Of a stretch of DNA of 38,279 bases, positions 8,396 through 15,860 are shown piece by piece (within the stretch, counting starts at the first letter, position 1; the number at the start of each line of letters is the position of its first letter). The DNA comes from an uncultured Verrucomicrobia subdivision 3 bacterium. Lineage in GTDB: Bacteria; Verrucomicrobiota; Verrucomicrobiia; Limisphaerales; UBA11358. The notes below the pieces were generated by a model. It saw nothing but the letters and a program-made list of their open reading frames with translations, did not search any database and was not told where the DNA came from. Position numbers and translations under genes: made by a program. The stretch is from NCBI GenBank assembly GCA_903875465.1, contig CAIQWB010000048.1, forward strand, positions 1 to 38,279. Reading direction: 5' to 3'.

Positions 8396-8516
8396 CAAGC
8401 CTTGGGTGGAGTGAGGGGTTGGGAGGCCGTGGACAGGAGCTGCGGCCAGAATATCCTCACGCGATTCACAAGACCTTGGTAGTGGGGATTTGGGAGGCCG
8501 TGGACGGGGGCTGCGG
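8396..8516. repeat. Imperfect direct duplication across the tatA stop codon
   Basis: Bases 8469-8516 (last codons of tatA) and 8396-8445 (tatA-tatC spacer) are imperfect copies about 70 nt apart. The core TGGGAGGCCGTGGAC occurs in both, and a 27-nt stretch differs at only two positions. The spacer copy therefore looks like a duplicated and now non-coding tatA 3' end. Confidence 0.7.
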
Positions 8517-8732
8517 CTGACTGGTGGCGGTCAGTTTGGGCGCGGGGGCGTCGACGGGGGCGTTTTGAATTTCATCGGTGACTTCGCGGGTGGCCTTTTT
8601 GAATTCCTTGATGCCGGTTCCCAGTCCTTTGGCCAGTTCCGGGAGCTTCTTGGCACCGAATAAAATCAAGACCACGGCGAAAATCAGCACGACTTCCCAG
8701 CCACCAAAAATTCCTGCAAGCATGACATTCAT
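8466..8732 (-). CDS. tatA: Sec-independent protein translocase TatA/E
   Basis: This 88-residue pore-forming subunit of the Tat system has one N-terminal membrane helix ([17 protein letters not shown]). It is followed by the hinge and amphipathic helix [20 protein letters not shown], the family signature with the conserved Phe-Gly and LPELAKGLG. The remaining tail is a variable Pro/Gln/Thr-rich segment (ending QIPTTKVL), normal for TatA. It is followed by tatC; no separate tatB is visible, so one TatA-type protein may do both jobs, as in many bacteria. An ATG three codons later (8723) is also possible. Confidence 0.93.
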   Translation of the reverse strand: MNVMLAGIFGGWEVVLIFAVVLILFGAKKLPELAKGLGTGIKEFKKATREVTDEIQNAPVDAPAPKLTATSQPQPPSTASQIPTTKVL

Positions 8733-8755
8733 ATTAATTTCCAGTTCTAAGCTTC

Positions 8756-8784
8756 AATCTACGCCCGGGGGCGGGAATAGTAAA
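8756..8784 (-). promoter_or_regulatory. Possible sigma-70 promoter of tatA-tatC
   Basis: On the minus strand TTTACT (8779-8784) and TAGATT (8756-8761) are 17 nt apart, each matching four of six consensus bases. Transcription would start about 17 nt before the tatA ATG. This is pattern matching only. Confidence 0.3.
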
Positions 8785-9031
8785 GCGGCAAAACGGGCCG
8801 GGTGAGAGCGCGCGGGAATAACTCCTGTCACCCATTGCCAAGGACGAGGGAAACACGTTCGCAAATCACGTTAACCCATGGCAAAGGCACGATTAGGTGC
8901 GATTTGCCTGGATTGGGTTGGCTGGGGGAAGGGCTAAAGGCAGGGATTAATCGGACGATTTTAGAGGCGCCCCCTACCCTCTCCGTCATTTCCCCCATGG
9001 CTGTCCGTGGCCGACGCACGCTGGGGGCATG
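8785..9031. other. Spacer between the tatA promoter region and the pal terminator
   Basis: I see no gene, RNA or clear repeat here. The short open frames have no recognisable product. It only separates two leftward transcription units, tol-pal and tatAC. Confidence 0.6.
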
Positions 9032-9057
9032 AAAAAGGCCGCGCGCAGCGCGGCCTT
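9032..9057 (-). terminator. Rho-independent terminator of the tol-pal operon
   Basis: The perfect 10-bp stem AAGGCCGCGC/GCGCGGCCTT (9035-9044 with 9048-9057) has a 3-nt loop and is followed on the minus strand by a run of five T (9032-9036, partly in the stem). It begins 30 nt after the pal stop codon. Confidence 0.88.
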
Positions 9058-9086
9058 GGTGAAATAGCGATTAACGTTGTGTCCGG

Positions 9087-9749
9087 TCAGGGCTTGGCGG
9101 TATTGGGATGGAGCAGCACGAATTCGCCCCGGCGGTTTTTGGTCCAAGCCGCGGCGTCGTGGCCGGGGTCAACCGGCTTGTCCTTGCCATAGCTGATTTC
9201 CTTCACGCGGGCCGCGTCCAGATTCAGTTTGGCGAGGGCTTCGCGCAGGGCGAGGGCGCGGCGTTCGCCGAGCGATCGGTTGTATTCCTCGGTGCCGCGT
9301 TCGTCGCAATGGCCTTCAATGAGCAGTTTCAACGTGGCATCGGCGCCCAAGGCCGTCGCCACCGATTGCAAGTTGGCCTTTTCGGAGGACTTCACCACCG
9401 AGCTGTCGTAATCAAAGTGCACAGTGTAAGCGGCCAGGGCGGCACGGTCCTGAATCATGCCATCAAAGAGGTCCGGATTGGACGGCGGTCTGGTGCCGTC
9501 GGGATTGAGAGGGATATTTTGTCCGCCGCCGCCAACAGGGGGTTCTTGGGAGATGGGCGGCGCGGTGGGTAACTGGACCTGCTGCGGCTGCTGCGGTTGG
9601 GTGGTCACCGGGGGGACATCCCCCACGTTGGGAGCATCGGCGGGGCCAGGCAAACGGGTGAGTTTGGCCGGTCCGTGTTTACAACCAGCGCCGGCAAGGG
9701 CGACCGCGAGGGCCAGGGACAGGGGATAGATCAGGTTCAGCTTTTTCAT
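9087..9749 (-). CDS. pal: Peptidoglycan-associated lipoprotein Pal (OmpA family)
   Basis: This 220-residue outer-membrane lipoprotein holds peptidoglycan and interacts with TolB. The signal peptide ends at the lipobox (A-G-Cys23). A Pro/Gln-rich linker (about 25-85) leads to the OmpA-like domain. There VHFDYDSSVVKSSEKANL and LLIEGHCDERGTEEYNRSLG carry the conserved Asp and Arg that bind diaminopimelate, followed by RALALREAL and ISYGKDKPVDPG. It is last in the tolQ-tolR-tolA-tolB-pal order, but a 104-nt AT-rich spacer separates it from tolB. An independent promoter inside that spacer is therefore possible. Confidence 0.95.
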   Translation of the reverse strand: MKKLNLIYPLSLALAVALAGAGCKHGPAKLTRLPGPADAPNVGDVPPVTTQPQQPQQVQLPTAPPISQEPPVGGGGQNIPLNPDGTRPPSNPDLFDGMIQDRAALAAYTVHFDYDSSVVKSSEKANLQSVATALGADATLKLLIEGHCDERGTEEYNRSLGERRALALREALAKLNLDAARVKEISYGKDKPVDPGHDAAAWTKNRRGEFVLLHPNTAKP

Positions 9750-9853
9750 AAAATATGGTAAATTATCTAAAAATAATTGGAATCACTGCAAATTTTAAAA
9801 ATTATTCGGTATCAAATTAAACTTCCGGCAAAATTATAGTTAAGGGGTATCCT
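9750..9853. other. AT-rich tolB-pal spacer, possible pal promoter
   Basis: These 104 nt are strikingly AT-rich compared with the GC-rich genes on both sides. On the minus strand TTGCAG (9786-9791) and GATAAT (9762-9767) lie 18 nt apart. The resulting leader would be only about 6 nt, so the assignment is weak. All other genes of the operon are nearly or fully overlapping. Confidence 0.35.
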
Positions 9854-11044
9854 TCAGCGCGCCCACGCAGGCTGGGAGTCATTACCCGAAATCCGCTTAA
9901 TATCCTTGACCTGTTTGGTCATTACGTCAAGCACAGACAGCGCATAACTTCCGCCCGCAGTGCGGCGGGTGAATATCAGCGTACGCGAATTGGGGGACCA
10001 GGAGGGGTCTTCACCGGGGACCAGAACGGTGGGTGGGATGCTGCCATCCGCCGGCACGACGCAAATGTCAAATTCACCGGCCTGGCGGGTGAAGGCGATC
10101 CATTTGCTGTCCGGGGACCAATCCGGCTCGGTGGGGTTGGAAACCCCGGCGGTATGAATGACCGAGATTTCGCCGCCTCCGGCCGGGACCTTGGCTAGAA
10201 CGCGGCGCTCGCGGAGCTTGGTGGCAAAACAGATCCATTGCCCATCCGGCGACCAGCAGGGGGAGGAATCCTCGAGGGTGGAGGTAAGCTTTTTGGGATT
10301 GGTGCCATCGGCATCGGCCACCCAAATGTTGGGGCTGCCACCCTTGCTGAGAACCATCGCCAGGTGGGAGCCATCAGGGGACACGGCCGGCGAGGTGTTC
10401 AGGCCGGGATATTTGGCAACGATGGTGCGCTGACCGCTCGTCAGGCTCTGGTAAAAAATATCCGGATTTCCGGGGTAGTAGGAGGTGTAGCAGACGGCCA
10501 GTTTGCCCGGCACCCAGCACGGGGCGGCCACGATGGTGTCGTCATGAGTGACGAACTGGGGGTTAAAACCATCAAAATCCGCGACGTAAATTTCACCGTG
10601 GCCGAGGGCGATTTCCTTCTTGAAGGCAATTTTGGTCAGGCCAACGCCGGGGCGGTGCGCGATGGCCGAGACGATGTCATTCGCAAAGAAATGGGCCTGG
10701 CGGCGCAGGGTGGTGCCGGAATAAGCGCGAGCAAGAATGGGCTGTTTGGCAATGCTATCCAAAACCGTGCCCGTGACGTTTTCGCCCGGCGTGCCGGTGA
10801 TTTGGTATTGCGCCACGTCCGGCGTGGTGAAAGCGAAGCCCTGCACGTAGAGGTCGAATTTCAAGACTTGCAGGACTTCCCCGCTGAAACCAGCAATGGC
10901 CAGGGGAATGGGTTTGGTCTGCCCCAGCACTTGAATATTTTGGGTGATGACAATGTCCTGGTCCGCGCGGGCCGGGGACAGGGAGCCGAGGGCCAGGGCG
11001 GCCGCCAGGCACAGTTTAAGCGAGTTTAACATGGTAGTGTTCAT
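9854..11044 (-). CDS. tolB: Tol-Pal system protein TolB
   Basis: This 396-residue periplasmic protein of the Tol-Pal complex binds Pal through its beta-propeller and TolA through its N-terminus. A signal peptide ends near PARA-DQDIV. The N-terminal domain (about 28-150) includes IPLAIAGFSG and VDFLYVQG-like segments (read here as FDLYVQGF). Then come PD40 blades with repeated SPDG or SPDS turns: VSPDGSHLAM, WSPDGQWICFAT, WSPDSKWIAFT, WSPNSRTLIFTR. Length is slightly under the E. coli protein (430). The start overlaps the tolA stop by ATGA (11041-11044), a sign of translational coupling. Confidence 0.93.
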   Translation of the reverse strand: MNTTMLNSLKLCLAAALALGSLSPARADQDIVITQNIQVLGQTKPIPLAIAGFSGEVLQVLKFDLYVQGFAFTTPDVAQYQITGTPGENVTGTVLDSIAKQPILARAYSGTTLRRQAHFFANDIVSAIAHRPGVGLTKIAFKKEIALGHGEIYVADFDGFNPQFVTHDDTIVAAPCWVPGKLAVCYTSYYPGNPDIFYQSLTSGQRTIVAKYPGLNTSPAVSPDGSHLAMVLSKGGSPNIWVADADGTNPKKLTSTLEDSSPCWSPDGQWICFATKLRERRVLAKVPAGGGEISVIHTAGVSNPTEPDWSPDSKWIAFTRQAGEFDICVVPADGSIPPTVLVPGEDPSWSPNSRTLIFTRRTAGGSYALSVLDVMTKQVKDIKRISGNDSQPAWAR

Positions 11045-11952
11045 CCGAGCATGCGTTTGGCTTTAAGGTCAAATTTGATGTTGTAAGCGCGTTGGGTTTC
11101 TTTCACGCCGGGGGGGAATGCGTGAATGAAATTAACCCGGTCCAGCGTGCGCTGCACCGAGGCATCCAGGGCCCGGTCGCCCGAGGGCTCAATAATGTGC
11201 GCGGAAATGACGGAGCCATCGTTGGCGATAACCACCTTCACCCGGGGGCTGGCCTCATCGTTATCCGCCGTATCCGGGGGGTTCCAGGCATTCTGGTACA
11301 CGCTTTTAACGAGCTGTCCGTAATTCACCATGGCGGCGGAACTGTCCCCGGGCGAGGTGTCAATTTCGGTGGCCGTGCTGGAATTTTCGCGGATGTTATT
11401 CAAGGCGGTCTGAAAGGCCCGGGCTTTGCGGCGGGCATCGGCCTGGGCGGCCTTTTCCTCGGCAGCCGCCTCATCCTGCGCGGAAGTGTCGGGCTTGGGT
11501 TTCACGGGCACATGGCGCTTGATCAAGGTCAGATTAACTTCTCTTTTTTTGACCGGCTTGGGCATCGGATCGGGATGCTCCGTAACCACGGGCGTTTCGG
11601 GCTCGGCGGGTTCCTCGGGTTCGGGTTTCACGACCACCTTGGGGGTGGGGGCATGAGTAACCACCGGTCTGGGCGGTTCCGGCGCGGGCGTGGGCTGGGG
11701 CGGCGGCGGCGTGGGATCCGGCGGGGTCACCACCGGCGGTGCCGGCGGCGGCGGGGTCACCACCGGGGTGGCGTGGCTGGAGCCACTGGTCAGGGCATCG
11801 GTCACATCGCCCAGGGGAATGACCTTGAGCACCGGGAGATTATCCGGCGGCGGCTCATGACGGAAAAAGCCGGGGCCGACAAATAAAATGACCAGCAACA
11901 GCAGATGAAAACCTGCGGTGGCGAGGACGCATTTTTTTTGGAGCGGGTTCAT
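11041..11952 (-). CDS. tolA: TolA/TonB-like energy-transducing protein
   Basis: This 303-residue inner-membrane anchored protein links TolQR to the outer membrane. One N-terminal membrane helix (about 8-30, TAGFHLLLLVILFVGPGFF) is followed by a long Pro-rich stretch (about 60-135, PTPPPPQPTPAPEPP and similar). A Lys/Arg/Glu/Ala-rich helical part comes next. The C-terminal TonB/TolA-type domain has WNPPD, VKVVIANDGSVISAHIIEPSG and FPPGVKETQRAYNIKFDL. Position between tolR and tolB, with 4-nt overlaps on both sides, makes TolA more likely than TonB, although the Pro-rich spacer is TonB-like. Confidence 0.85.
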   Translation of the reverse strand: MNPLQKKCVLATAGFHLLLLVILFVGPGFFRHEPPPDNLPVLKVIPLGDVTDALTSGSSHATPVVTPPPPAPPVVTPPDPTPPPPQPTPAPEPPRPVVTHAPTPKVVVKPEPEEPAEPETPVVTEHPDPMPKPVKKREVNLTLIKRHVPVKPKPDTSAQDEAAAEEKAAQADARRKARAFQTALNNIRENSSTATEIDTSPGDSSAAMVNYGQLVKSVYQNAWNPPDTADNDEASPRVKVVIANDGSVISAHIIEPSGDRALDASVQRTLDRVNFIHAFPPGVKETQRAYNIKFDLKAKRMLG

Positions 11953-12365
11953 CGGTCGGGCCGGGGATCGGTGGCCATGGCAATGGTGATGCCATTGCGC
12001 TGGCAGGTATCGAATAATTTGGCCAGTAATTCGTAGCGGCTGTCCTTGTCCACCCGAATGTAGGCGATCAAGTTCGGATTGGTGCGCGCCTCGGTGGTGA
12101 GTTGCGTCACCAACTGGGTCTGGGTCAGCCGCAGGCGGTCCATCTTGAAAAAGCCCGTGCTGGTAATTTCAATGGTGCGGATGTTGTGCTTGTCAATGGC
12201 CTTGTTGGTGCTGCCGCCATGCGGGAGTTTGACGTTGATACTATTGTCCAGCAAGGGCGTGGTGATCACGAAGATGATCAGCAGCACGAAGGCAAGGTCG
12301 AGCAGCGGGGTGATGTTGATTTCACTCAACGTCACCAGATGGCTGCGGTCGGAAAACCTTCTCAT
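11949..12365 (-). CDS. tolR: ExbD/TolR family proton-channel subunit
   Basis: This 138-residue single-helix protein forms, with TolQ, the proton-driven motor of the Tol system. The helix carries the essential Asp, here Asp23 in NITPLLDLAFVLLIIFVITT, which is the family signature. The periplasmic part (about 40-138) has the usual alternating strands ending in GITIAMATDPRPD. It is separated by 14 nt from tolQ and overlaps tolA by ATGA. ExbD is the alternative name for the same fold. Context with tolB and pal favours TolR. Confidence 0.92.
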   Translation of the reverse strand: MRRFSDRSHLVTLSEINITPLLDLAFVLLIIFVITTPLLDNSINVKLPHGGSTNKAIDKHNIRTIEITSTGFFKMDRLRLTQTQLVTQLTTEARTNPNLIAYIRVDKDSRYELLAKLFDTCQRNGITIAMATDPRPDR

Positions 12366-12379
12366 GGCCGTAAAAACAC

Positions 12380-13108
12380 TTAGTCGTCCGCGAGGAATTC
12401 GGTTTCCATCCGGGAAACGAGTTCCTGGGCAAAATTATCCAGGCCCACGGTAAACGCGCGCAGGTTATGCACCAGCCAGTTGTAGCCAAACATGGAAGGG
12501 ATGGCCACGAGGAGACCGGCCACGGTGGTGACGAGGGCGGCGGATACACCCGGGGCCATGGCGGCCATGGTGGCGCTGCCCTCCTGGGCAATGCCGGCAA
12601 AGGTGCTCATCACGCCCCAGACGGTGCCCAGCAGGCCGATGAACGGGGCGCCGCTGACGGCAATGGCCAGCAGGATCAGGCCGGATTCGAGCTTCAAAGA
12701 TTCCTGGGCGACGACGTTTTCCATGGCGCGTTTGACGTGCTCCATGTGTTTCAACGAGACTTGCTGCTTATTGCGCTCGCCAGCGGGACCGCGCAGGCGG
12801 GTGTCCAGGTTGACACAACCCGCCTGGTACACGGCGTAGAGGGGGCAGCCTTCGACCTCCAGTTTGCGGTCAAAGATGCCCAGCACGGTCGGCTGGGCGC
12901 GAAATTCCTCGTAAAAGAAATGGTTCAGCTTGTGGGCGCGGCGCATCTGGATGGCTTTGGAGACCATCACGGACCACGCCAGGATGCTGAAGATGATGAG
13001 GAAAAAAATGATGATCCGCGCCTCAATGGTGGCCTGGCCCCAAATATAGACCAATTCCCACTTGTTGGAAGCGGTTCCTGCGACGGCAAATAGATAGAGT
13101 TCACCCAT
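12380..13108 (-). CDS. tolQ: MotA/TolQ/ExbB proton-channel protein
   Basis: This 242-residue inner-membrane protein with three predicted helices (about 30-50, 145-170, 190-212) is the stator of the Tol motor. The conserved block SGAPFIGLLGTVWGVMSTF followed by ATMAAMAPGVSAALVTTVAG identifies it. A cytoplasmic region with RAMENVVAQESLKLESG precedes helix 2. The ATG at 13108 gives MGELYLFAVAG and a normal length. The frame continues upstream to 13174 without family resemblance. It is the first gene of the leftward tol-pal operon. Confidence 0.93.
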   Translation of the reverse strand: MGELYLFAVAGTASNKWELVYIWGQATIEARIIIFFLIIFSILAWSVMVSKAIQMRRAHKLNHFFYEEFRAQPTVLGIFDRKLEVEGCPLYAVYQAGCVNLDTRLRGPAGERNKQQVSLKHMEHVKRAMENVVAQESLKLESGLILLAIAVSGAPFIGLLGTVWGVMSTFAGIAQEGSATMAAMAPGVSAALVTTVAGLLVAIPSMFGYNWLVHNLRAFTVGLDNFAQELVSRMETEFLADD

Positions 13109-13189
13109 AATACATGCGACTGGTGATCTGACCGTGAGGAACCGAAGCGGCCAGACGGCAGGCGGTCGTAACACGTCCTACCAACGGAA

Positions 13190-13218
13190 TTATTAAGGGA
13201 TGGGTGGGAAAAAACCAA
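13190..13218 (-). promoter_or_regulatory. Candidate promoter of the tol-pal operon
   Basis: On the minus strand TTGGTT (13213-13218) and TAATAA (13190-13195) are separated by 17 nt. This predicts a start near 13183 and a leader of about 75 nt to tolQ. The -35 is poor (three of six). No riboswitch-like structure is evident in the leader. Confidence 0.35.
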
Positions 13219-13295
13219 GTCTTTTTGGGATAAAAGTGCAAGCCGGGAAAACGTTAAACTGACAGCCCACCGGCCGGGAACCACGGGGGGGCGGG

Positions 13296-13829
13296 TCAAG
13301 GAGGGGACACGGTTACGCCCTCGGCGGCCAGGAGGGCCTGTTTCCACTCCAAACCGCCCGAAAAGCCGCCCAGGCGGCCATTCGCGGCCAGCGCCCGGTG
13401 ACAGGGAATAAACACGACGATGGGGTTGGCTCCGCAAGCCCCGCCAACAGCCCGAAATGCGTGCGGCCGGCCAATCGCCCGGGCCAGGTCACCATAGCTG
13501 GCCGTCTGGCCGCGCGGAATCTGCTGGAGCGCGGACCAGACCTGGCGTTGGAAGGCGGTCCCGGCCAGAATATCCAGCGGCGGCAAAGCCAGGGGTTCGC
13601 GACCAGTCAAAATCATTTTGAGCGCCTGGGTGGCGAGCCGGTGCCAGGCGGAAATGTGGGGGAGCAGACCCGCTGGCAGGGCCGGGCGGCGCGGTTGCAC
13701 CTGGGTGGCGCCACGGGGGAACGCCAGGCCAGCCAGACCATTGGCGGAATAGCGGGCGGTAAAGGTGCCCCGGGCGGAGGGAATCGCCAGTTCAAACAAT
13801 TGGACGGGGGTGGAGTCCGGCGGGTGCAT
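13296..13829 (-). CDS. ogt: Methylated-DNA--[protein]-cysteine S-methyltransferase
   Basis: This 177-residue suicide repair enzyme transfers the O6-alkyl group of guanine to its own Cys143 in the motif [14 protein letters not shown]. The DNA-binding helix-turn-helix region ([21 protein letters not shown]) with the arginine finger and the C-terminal [16 protein letters not shown] complete the domain. The N-terminal half is the variable ribonuclease-like fold. The ATG at 13829 shares one base with the stop of the upstream gene (TGATG), suggesting coupled translation. A start at 13853 would add eight residues. No Ada-type DNA-binding domain is attached. Confidence 0.92.
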   Translation of the reverse strand: MHPPDSTPVQLFELAIPSARGTFTARYSANGLAGLAFPRGATQVQPRRPALPAGLLPHISAWHRLATQALKMILTGREPLALPPLDILAGTAFQRQVWSALQQIPRGQTASYGDLARAIGRPHAFRAVGGACGANPIVVFIPCHRALAANGRLGGFSGGLEWKQALLAAEGVTVSPP

Positions 13830-14335
13830 CAGCGGTGTTGGTAGTAATGCCAAACGATGAGGAACAGGATGACGAACAGCAGGGCGGCGAGCCCAAAAAA
13901 CCGGCGGCGGGCGATGCGTTTTTCATAGCGCATGGGGCGCAGCCCTTGCACTCCACCGGCCGCGAGGTAACTTACCAACCGGGGATTGGCGGTGGTGGGA
14001 CCGCTAAAAAACTGGCAGCCACGCTTCCACAAGGCGGGTAAATCCAGTTTACGCACGCCGAATTCATTAAAGTATTCCGGGGCCGGCGGCGGCTCTGGCG
14101 GTTGAATCGGCCGCTGCTTGACGGGGGTAAACTCAGGTTCCCGCAACGGGGCGGGTTCGGGTGGGCGGGGCCGGGCGGCACCCGGCGGAAGGGTACTGGC
14201 CCGTAACCGGGGGCCGGGGGCGGGGTGCAATTGTGAATCCAGCTTTTTGATCTGGGATTCCAGCGCGGCAATCTGCTCGTTCAGAGCGGCGGCGTGAGCG
14301 GAAATGGGATCGTTTTTTTTCTTCAGCCAGGCCAT
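13829..14335 (-). CDS. Unknown protein: short coiled coil, Pro-rich middle, tail-anchor helix
   Basis: I do not recognise this 168-residue protein. Residues 10-36 ([20 protein letters not shown]) have heptad spacing typical of a coiled coil. Residues 38-88 are rich in Pro and Arg. The region [17 protein letters not shown] looks conserved-domain like. The C-terminus has a basic patch ([10 protein letters not shown]) directly before one hydrophobic helix ([20 protein letters not shown]) and HR, as in a tail-anchored inner-membrane protein with its bulk in the cytoplasm. It lies 18 nt after a gene of the same architecture and one base overlaps ogt. Confidence 0.7.
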   Translation of the reverse strand: MAWLKKKNDPISAHAAALNEQIAALESQIKKLDSQLHPAPGPRLRASTLPPGAARPRPPEPAPLREPEFTPVKQRPIQPPEPPPAPEYFNEFGVRKLDLPALWKRGCQFFSGPTTANPRLVSYLAAGGVQGLRPMRYEKRIARRRFFGLAALLFVILFLIVWHYYQHR

Positions 14336-14353
14336 GAGCTTGCGCGGCAGGGG

Positions 14354-15040
14354 TTAGTGGTGCCGGAGAAGGAGGATGAATGCTCCCAATGCGAGCAAGC
14401 CCACCGCCACCAGCGGCAGGGTGAAGGCCAGCCCGAGTTTGCACAGATCGCCAAACGGCAGGGCGGCCAGCGTGGCGGCACTAAGGGGGGCTGGCTGCGC
14501 GGCGGCATCCGGAGCCGGGGCATCGGCCAGCAGCGGGAGTTTCAAGCGGGCCGAATTCCATTCCAGCCGGGCATTTTCGACCGTGACCAGGCCACGGGAA
14601 AGTTCGGTGGTGTAGCTGTCCCGGGACCAGGCTTCCTCGCGAATGGCGGAAACTTTGCCCAGGGCGGTGCGAAAATCCGCGATGGTGCGGGCCATTTGCT
14701 CGGCATCCCGGCGGGCGGTGAACTCGGCCTTTTCCAACAAACCCAGGCCGCGCGTCAGGTGCTGGATCATTTCCTCCCGGCCCGTGGTGAATTCGCTCTG
14801 GCGGCGGCGCAATTCCTCCAGCGTGGCGCGTTCGCGTTCCAATTCCTCCTGCGCGCGTTTCAATTCCGTGAGCTTTTGCTGGGCCTCACCAACTTTGCGG
14901 TCCACGTCCTCGCGGTTGGGGGCGCGGTACGGGTCGTGCGCAACGGCGGCCGGGCGAGGGGCGGCGGGCGGGGTGTAAGGCACCTTGTGCACCACAAAAT
15001 CGGGGTCTATAAACTCAGTCGCATCGTGTTCGCCAGCCAT
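14354..15040 (-). CDS. Unknown protein: long coiled coil with C-terminal membrane helix
   Basis: I do not recognise this 228-residue protein. The N-terminus is soluble and Pro-rich (about 20-45). Residues about 46-150 are strongly helical with heptads (AQQKLTELKRAQEELERERA, then TLEELRRRQSEF), so a coiled coil is likely. An Ala/Pro linker (175-195) leads to one C-terminal hydrophobic segment (LGLAFTLPLVAVGLLALGAFILLL) with only RHH after it. The layout matches the next gene, 13829-14335, and both may form a membrane-tethered complex. That is inference from shape alone. Confidence 0.75.
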   Translation of the reverse strand: MAGEHDATEFIDPDFVVHKVPYTPPAAPRPAAVAHDPYRAPNREDVDRKVGEAQQKLTELKRAQEELERERATLEELRRRQSEFTTGREEMIQHLTRGLGLLEKAEFTARRDAEQMARTIADFRTALGKVSAIREEAWSRDSYTTELSRGLVTVENARLEWNSARLKLPLLADAPAPDAAAQPAPLSAATLAALPFGDLCKLGLAFTLPLVAVGLLALGAFILLLRHH

Positions 15041-15248
15041 GGACCGACTTTAGCCCCGGCAAGCCGCCCTGTAAAGACGACAATCGGCGAATACGCTCGG
15101 GCGGTGGCCAACCCACCGTTGGGAGGCGGGTGGGGATTTGGCGCTGGTTAAAAAATCAAAATCGCACGATTGCGGGAGCAGGCAAATCGCGGGGAACGAG
15201 GCGGGGTGAGATCAAATAAACTGCCGTTTAAAATCCAAAATCGCCTGG
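15041..15248. other. Spacer beyond the decayed hicA
   Basis: I see no gene, repeat or RNA in these 208 nt. Frames reading through here are continuations of the broken toxin region or noise. A promoter for the coiled-coil/ogt transcript must lie here or in the pseudogene, but I cannot point to one. Confidence 0.5.
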
Positions 15249-15437
15249 CTAGAGACCAGATTACCGGATGATGGCGTGAGTGGCACCAATGGGCATTTCC
15301 TTTTTTGGGTGTGGCACAATGGCGGTGCGGCCGTTGGTGTGCAGGTGCTGGGTGTGACTGCCTTTCTGGGAGATAAAAACAAATCCTTGCGCATGGAGCA
15401 CACGGATAACTGCAACCGAGCCGGGTCATTTAGGCAT
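15249..15437 (-). pseudogene. hicA: Decayed hicA toxin with two in-frame stop codons
   Basis: Read from the ATG at 15437 the frame gives MPK, a TGA stop (15426-15428), then a clear HicA mRNA-interferase sequence: VIRVLHAQGFVFISQKGSH with the catalytic-type His, HTNGRTAIVPHP, and MPIGATHAIIR. It is interrupted by TAA (15261-15263) exactly where HicA proteins normally have Gln before SGL, and closed by TAG at 15249. The order, and an 8-nt overlap with the end of hicB, are those of a hicBA operon. Both stops could come from single substitutions. The only other open frames here encode unrelated, non-protein-like sequence. Confidence 0.75.
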
Positions 15438-15639
15438 TAACGAACTCCTCGCCCACGTTGAAATCAGCCACCACGGCAAATTTGGAATCGGGTTCATCCT
15501 CAAAATAAAGTTCCACGGCTTCCTTGAGGCTGGCCACCGCCTCGGCGCGGGTGGACCCGAAACTTGAAACGTCCACATTCAGGCACTGGGCCAACATAAA
15601 TTCGTCTTCACAATAAACAACATAGGCCAGTTGTTGCAT
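15430..15639 (-). CDS. hicB: HicB-like antitoxin (short form)
   Basis: This 69-residue protein has the HicB partial RNase-H-like fold: QLAYVVYCEDEFMLAQCLNV, then SSFGSTRAEAVASLKEAVELYFED. It would bind and silence HicA. No C-terminal DNA-binding domain is present, so autoregulation is doubtful. The ATG at 15639 gives the usual start. The frame is open to 15804, but that part has no family resemblance. Its partner toxin downstream is broken by stops, leaving this as an orphan antitoxin that could still act against a related HicA. Confidence 0.8.
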   Translation of the reverse strand: MQQLAYVVYCEDEFMLAQCLNVDVSSFGSTRAEAVASLKEAVELYFEDEPDSKFAVVADFNVGEEFVNA

Positions 15640-15860
15640 GAATGGAATCTGACAAAAGCCAGCAAACGTCAAACGCCCCACCGCCGCCCGGGTGGCTTTG
15701 GCCGAAGCGCGAGCAAGGCGGGCGAGGATCATCTTTCCGGTTTCCGCGCTGGCAGCTCTCAAAATGTTGCCATCCAGTGGCAAAATATGGCTGGGCTTTG
15801 CCAACGGGCGAGAAGTCAGAACCGGGTTTCAGTGTCAGTGTATGCCCAGATTTGCGATGA

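Noticed and set aside
15148-15429. 93-codon and 67-codon frames over the hicA remnant
   Set aside because: They read Cys/Pro/His-rich noise, while the third frame gives a clear HicA sequence with stops.
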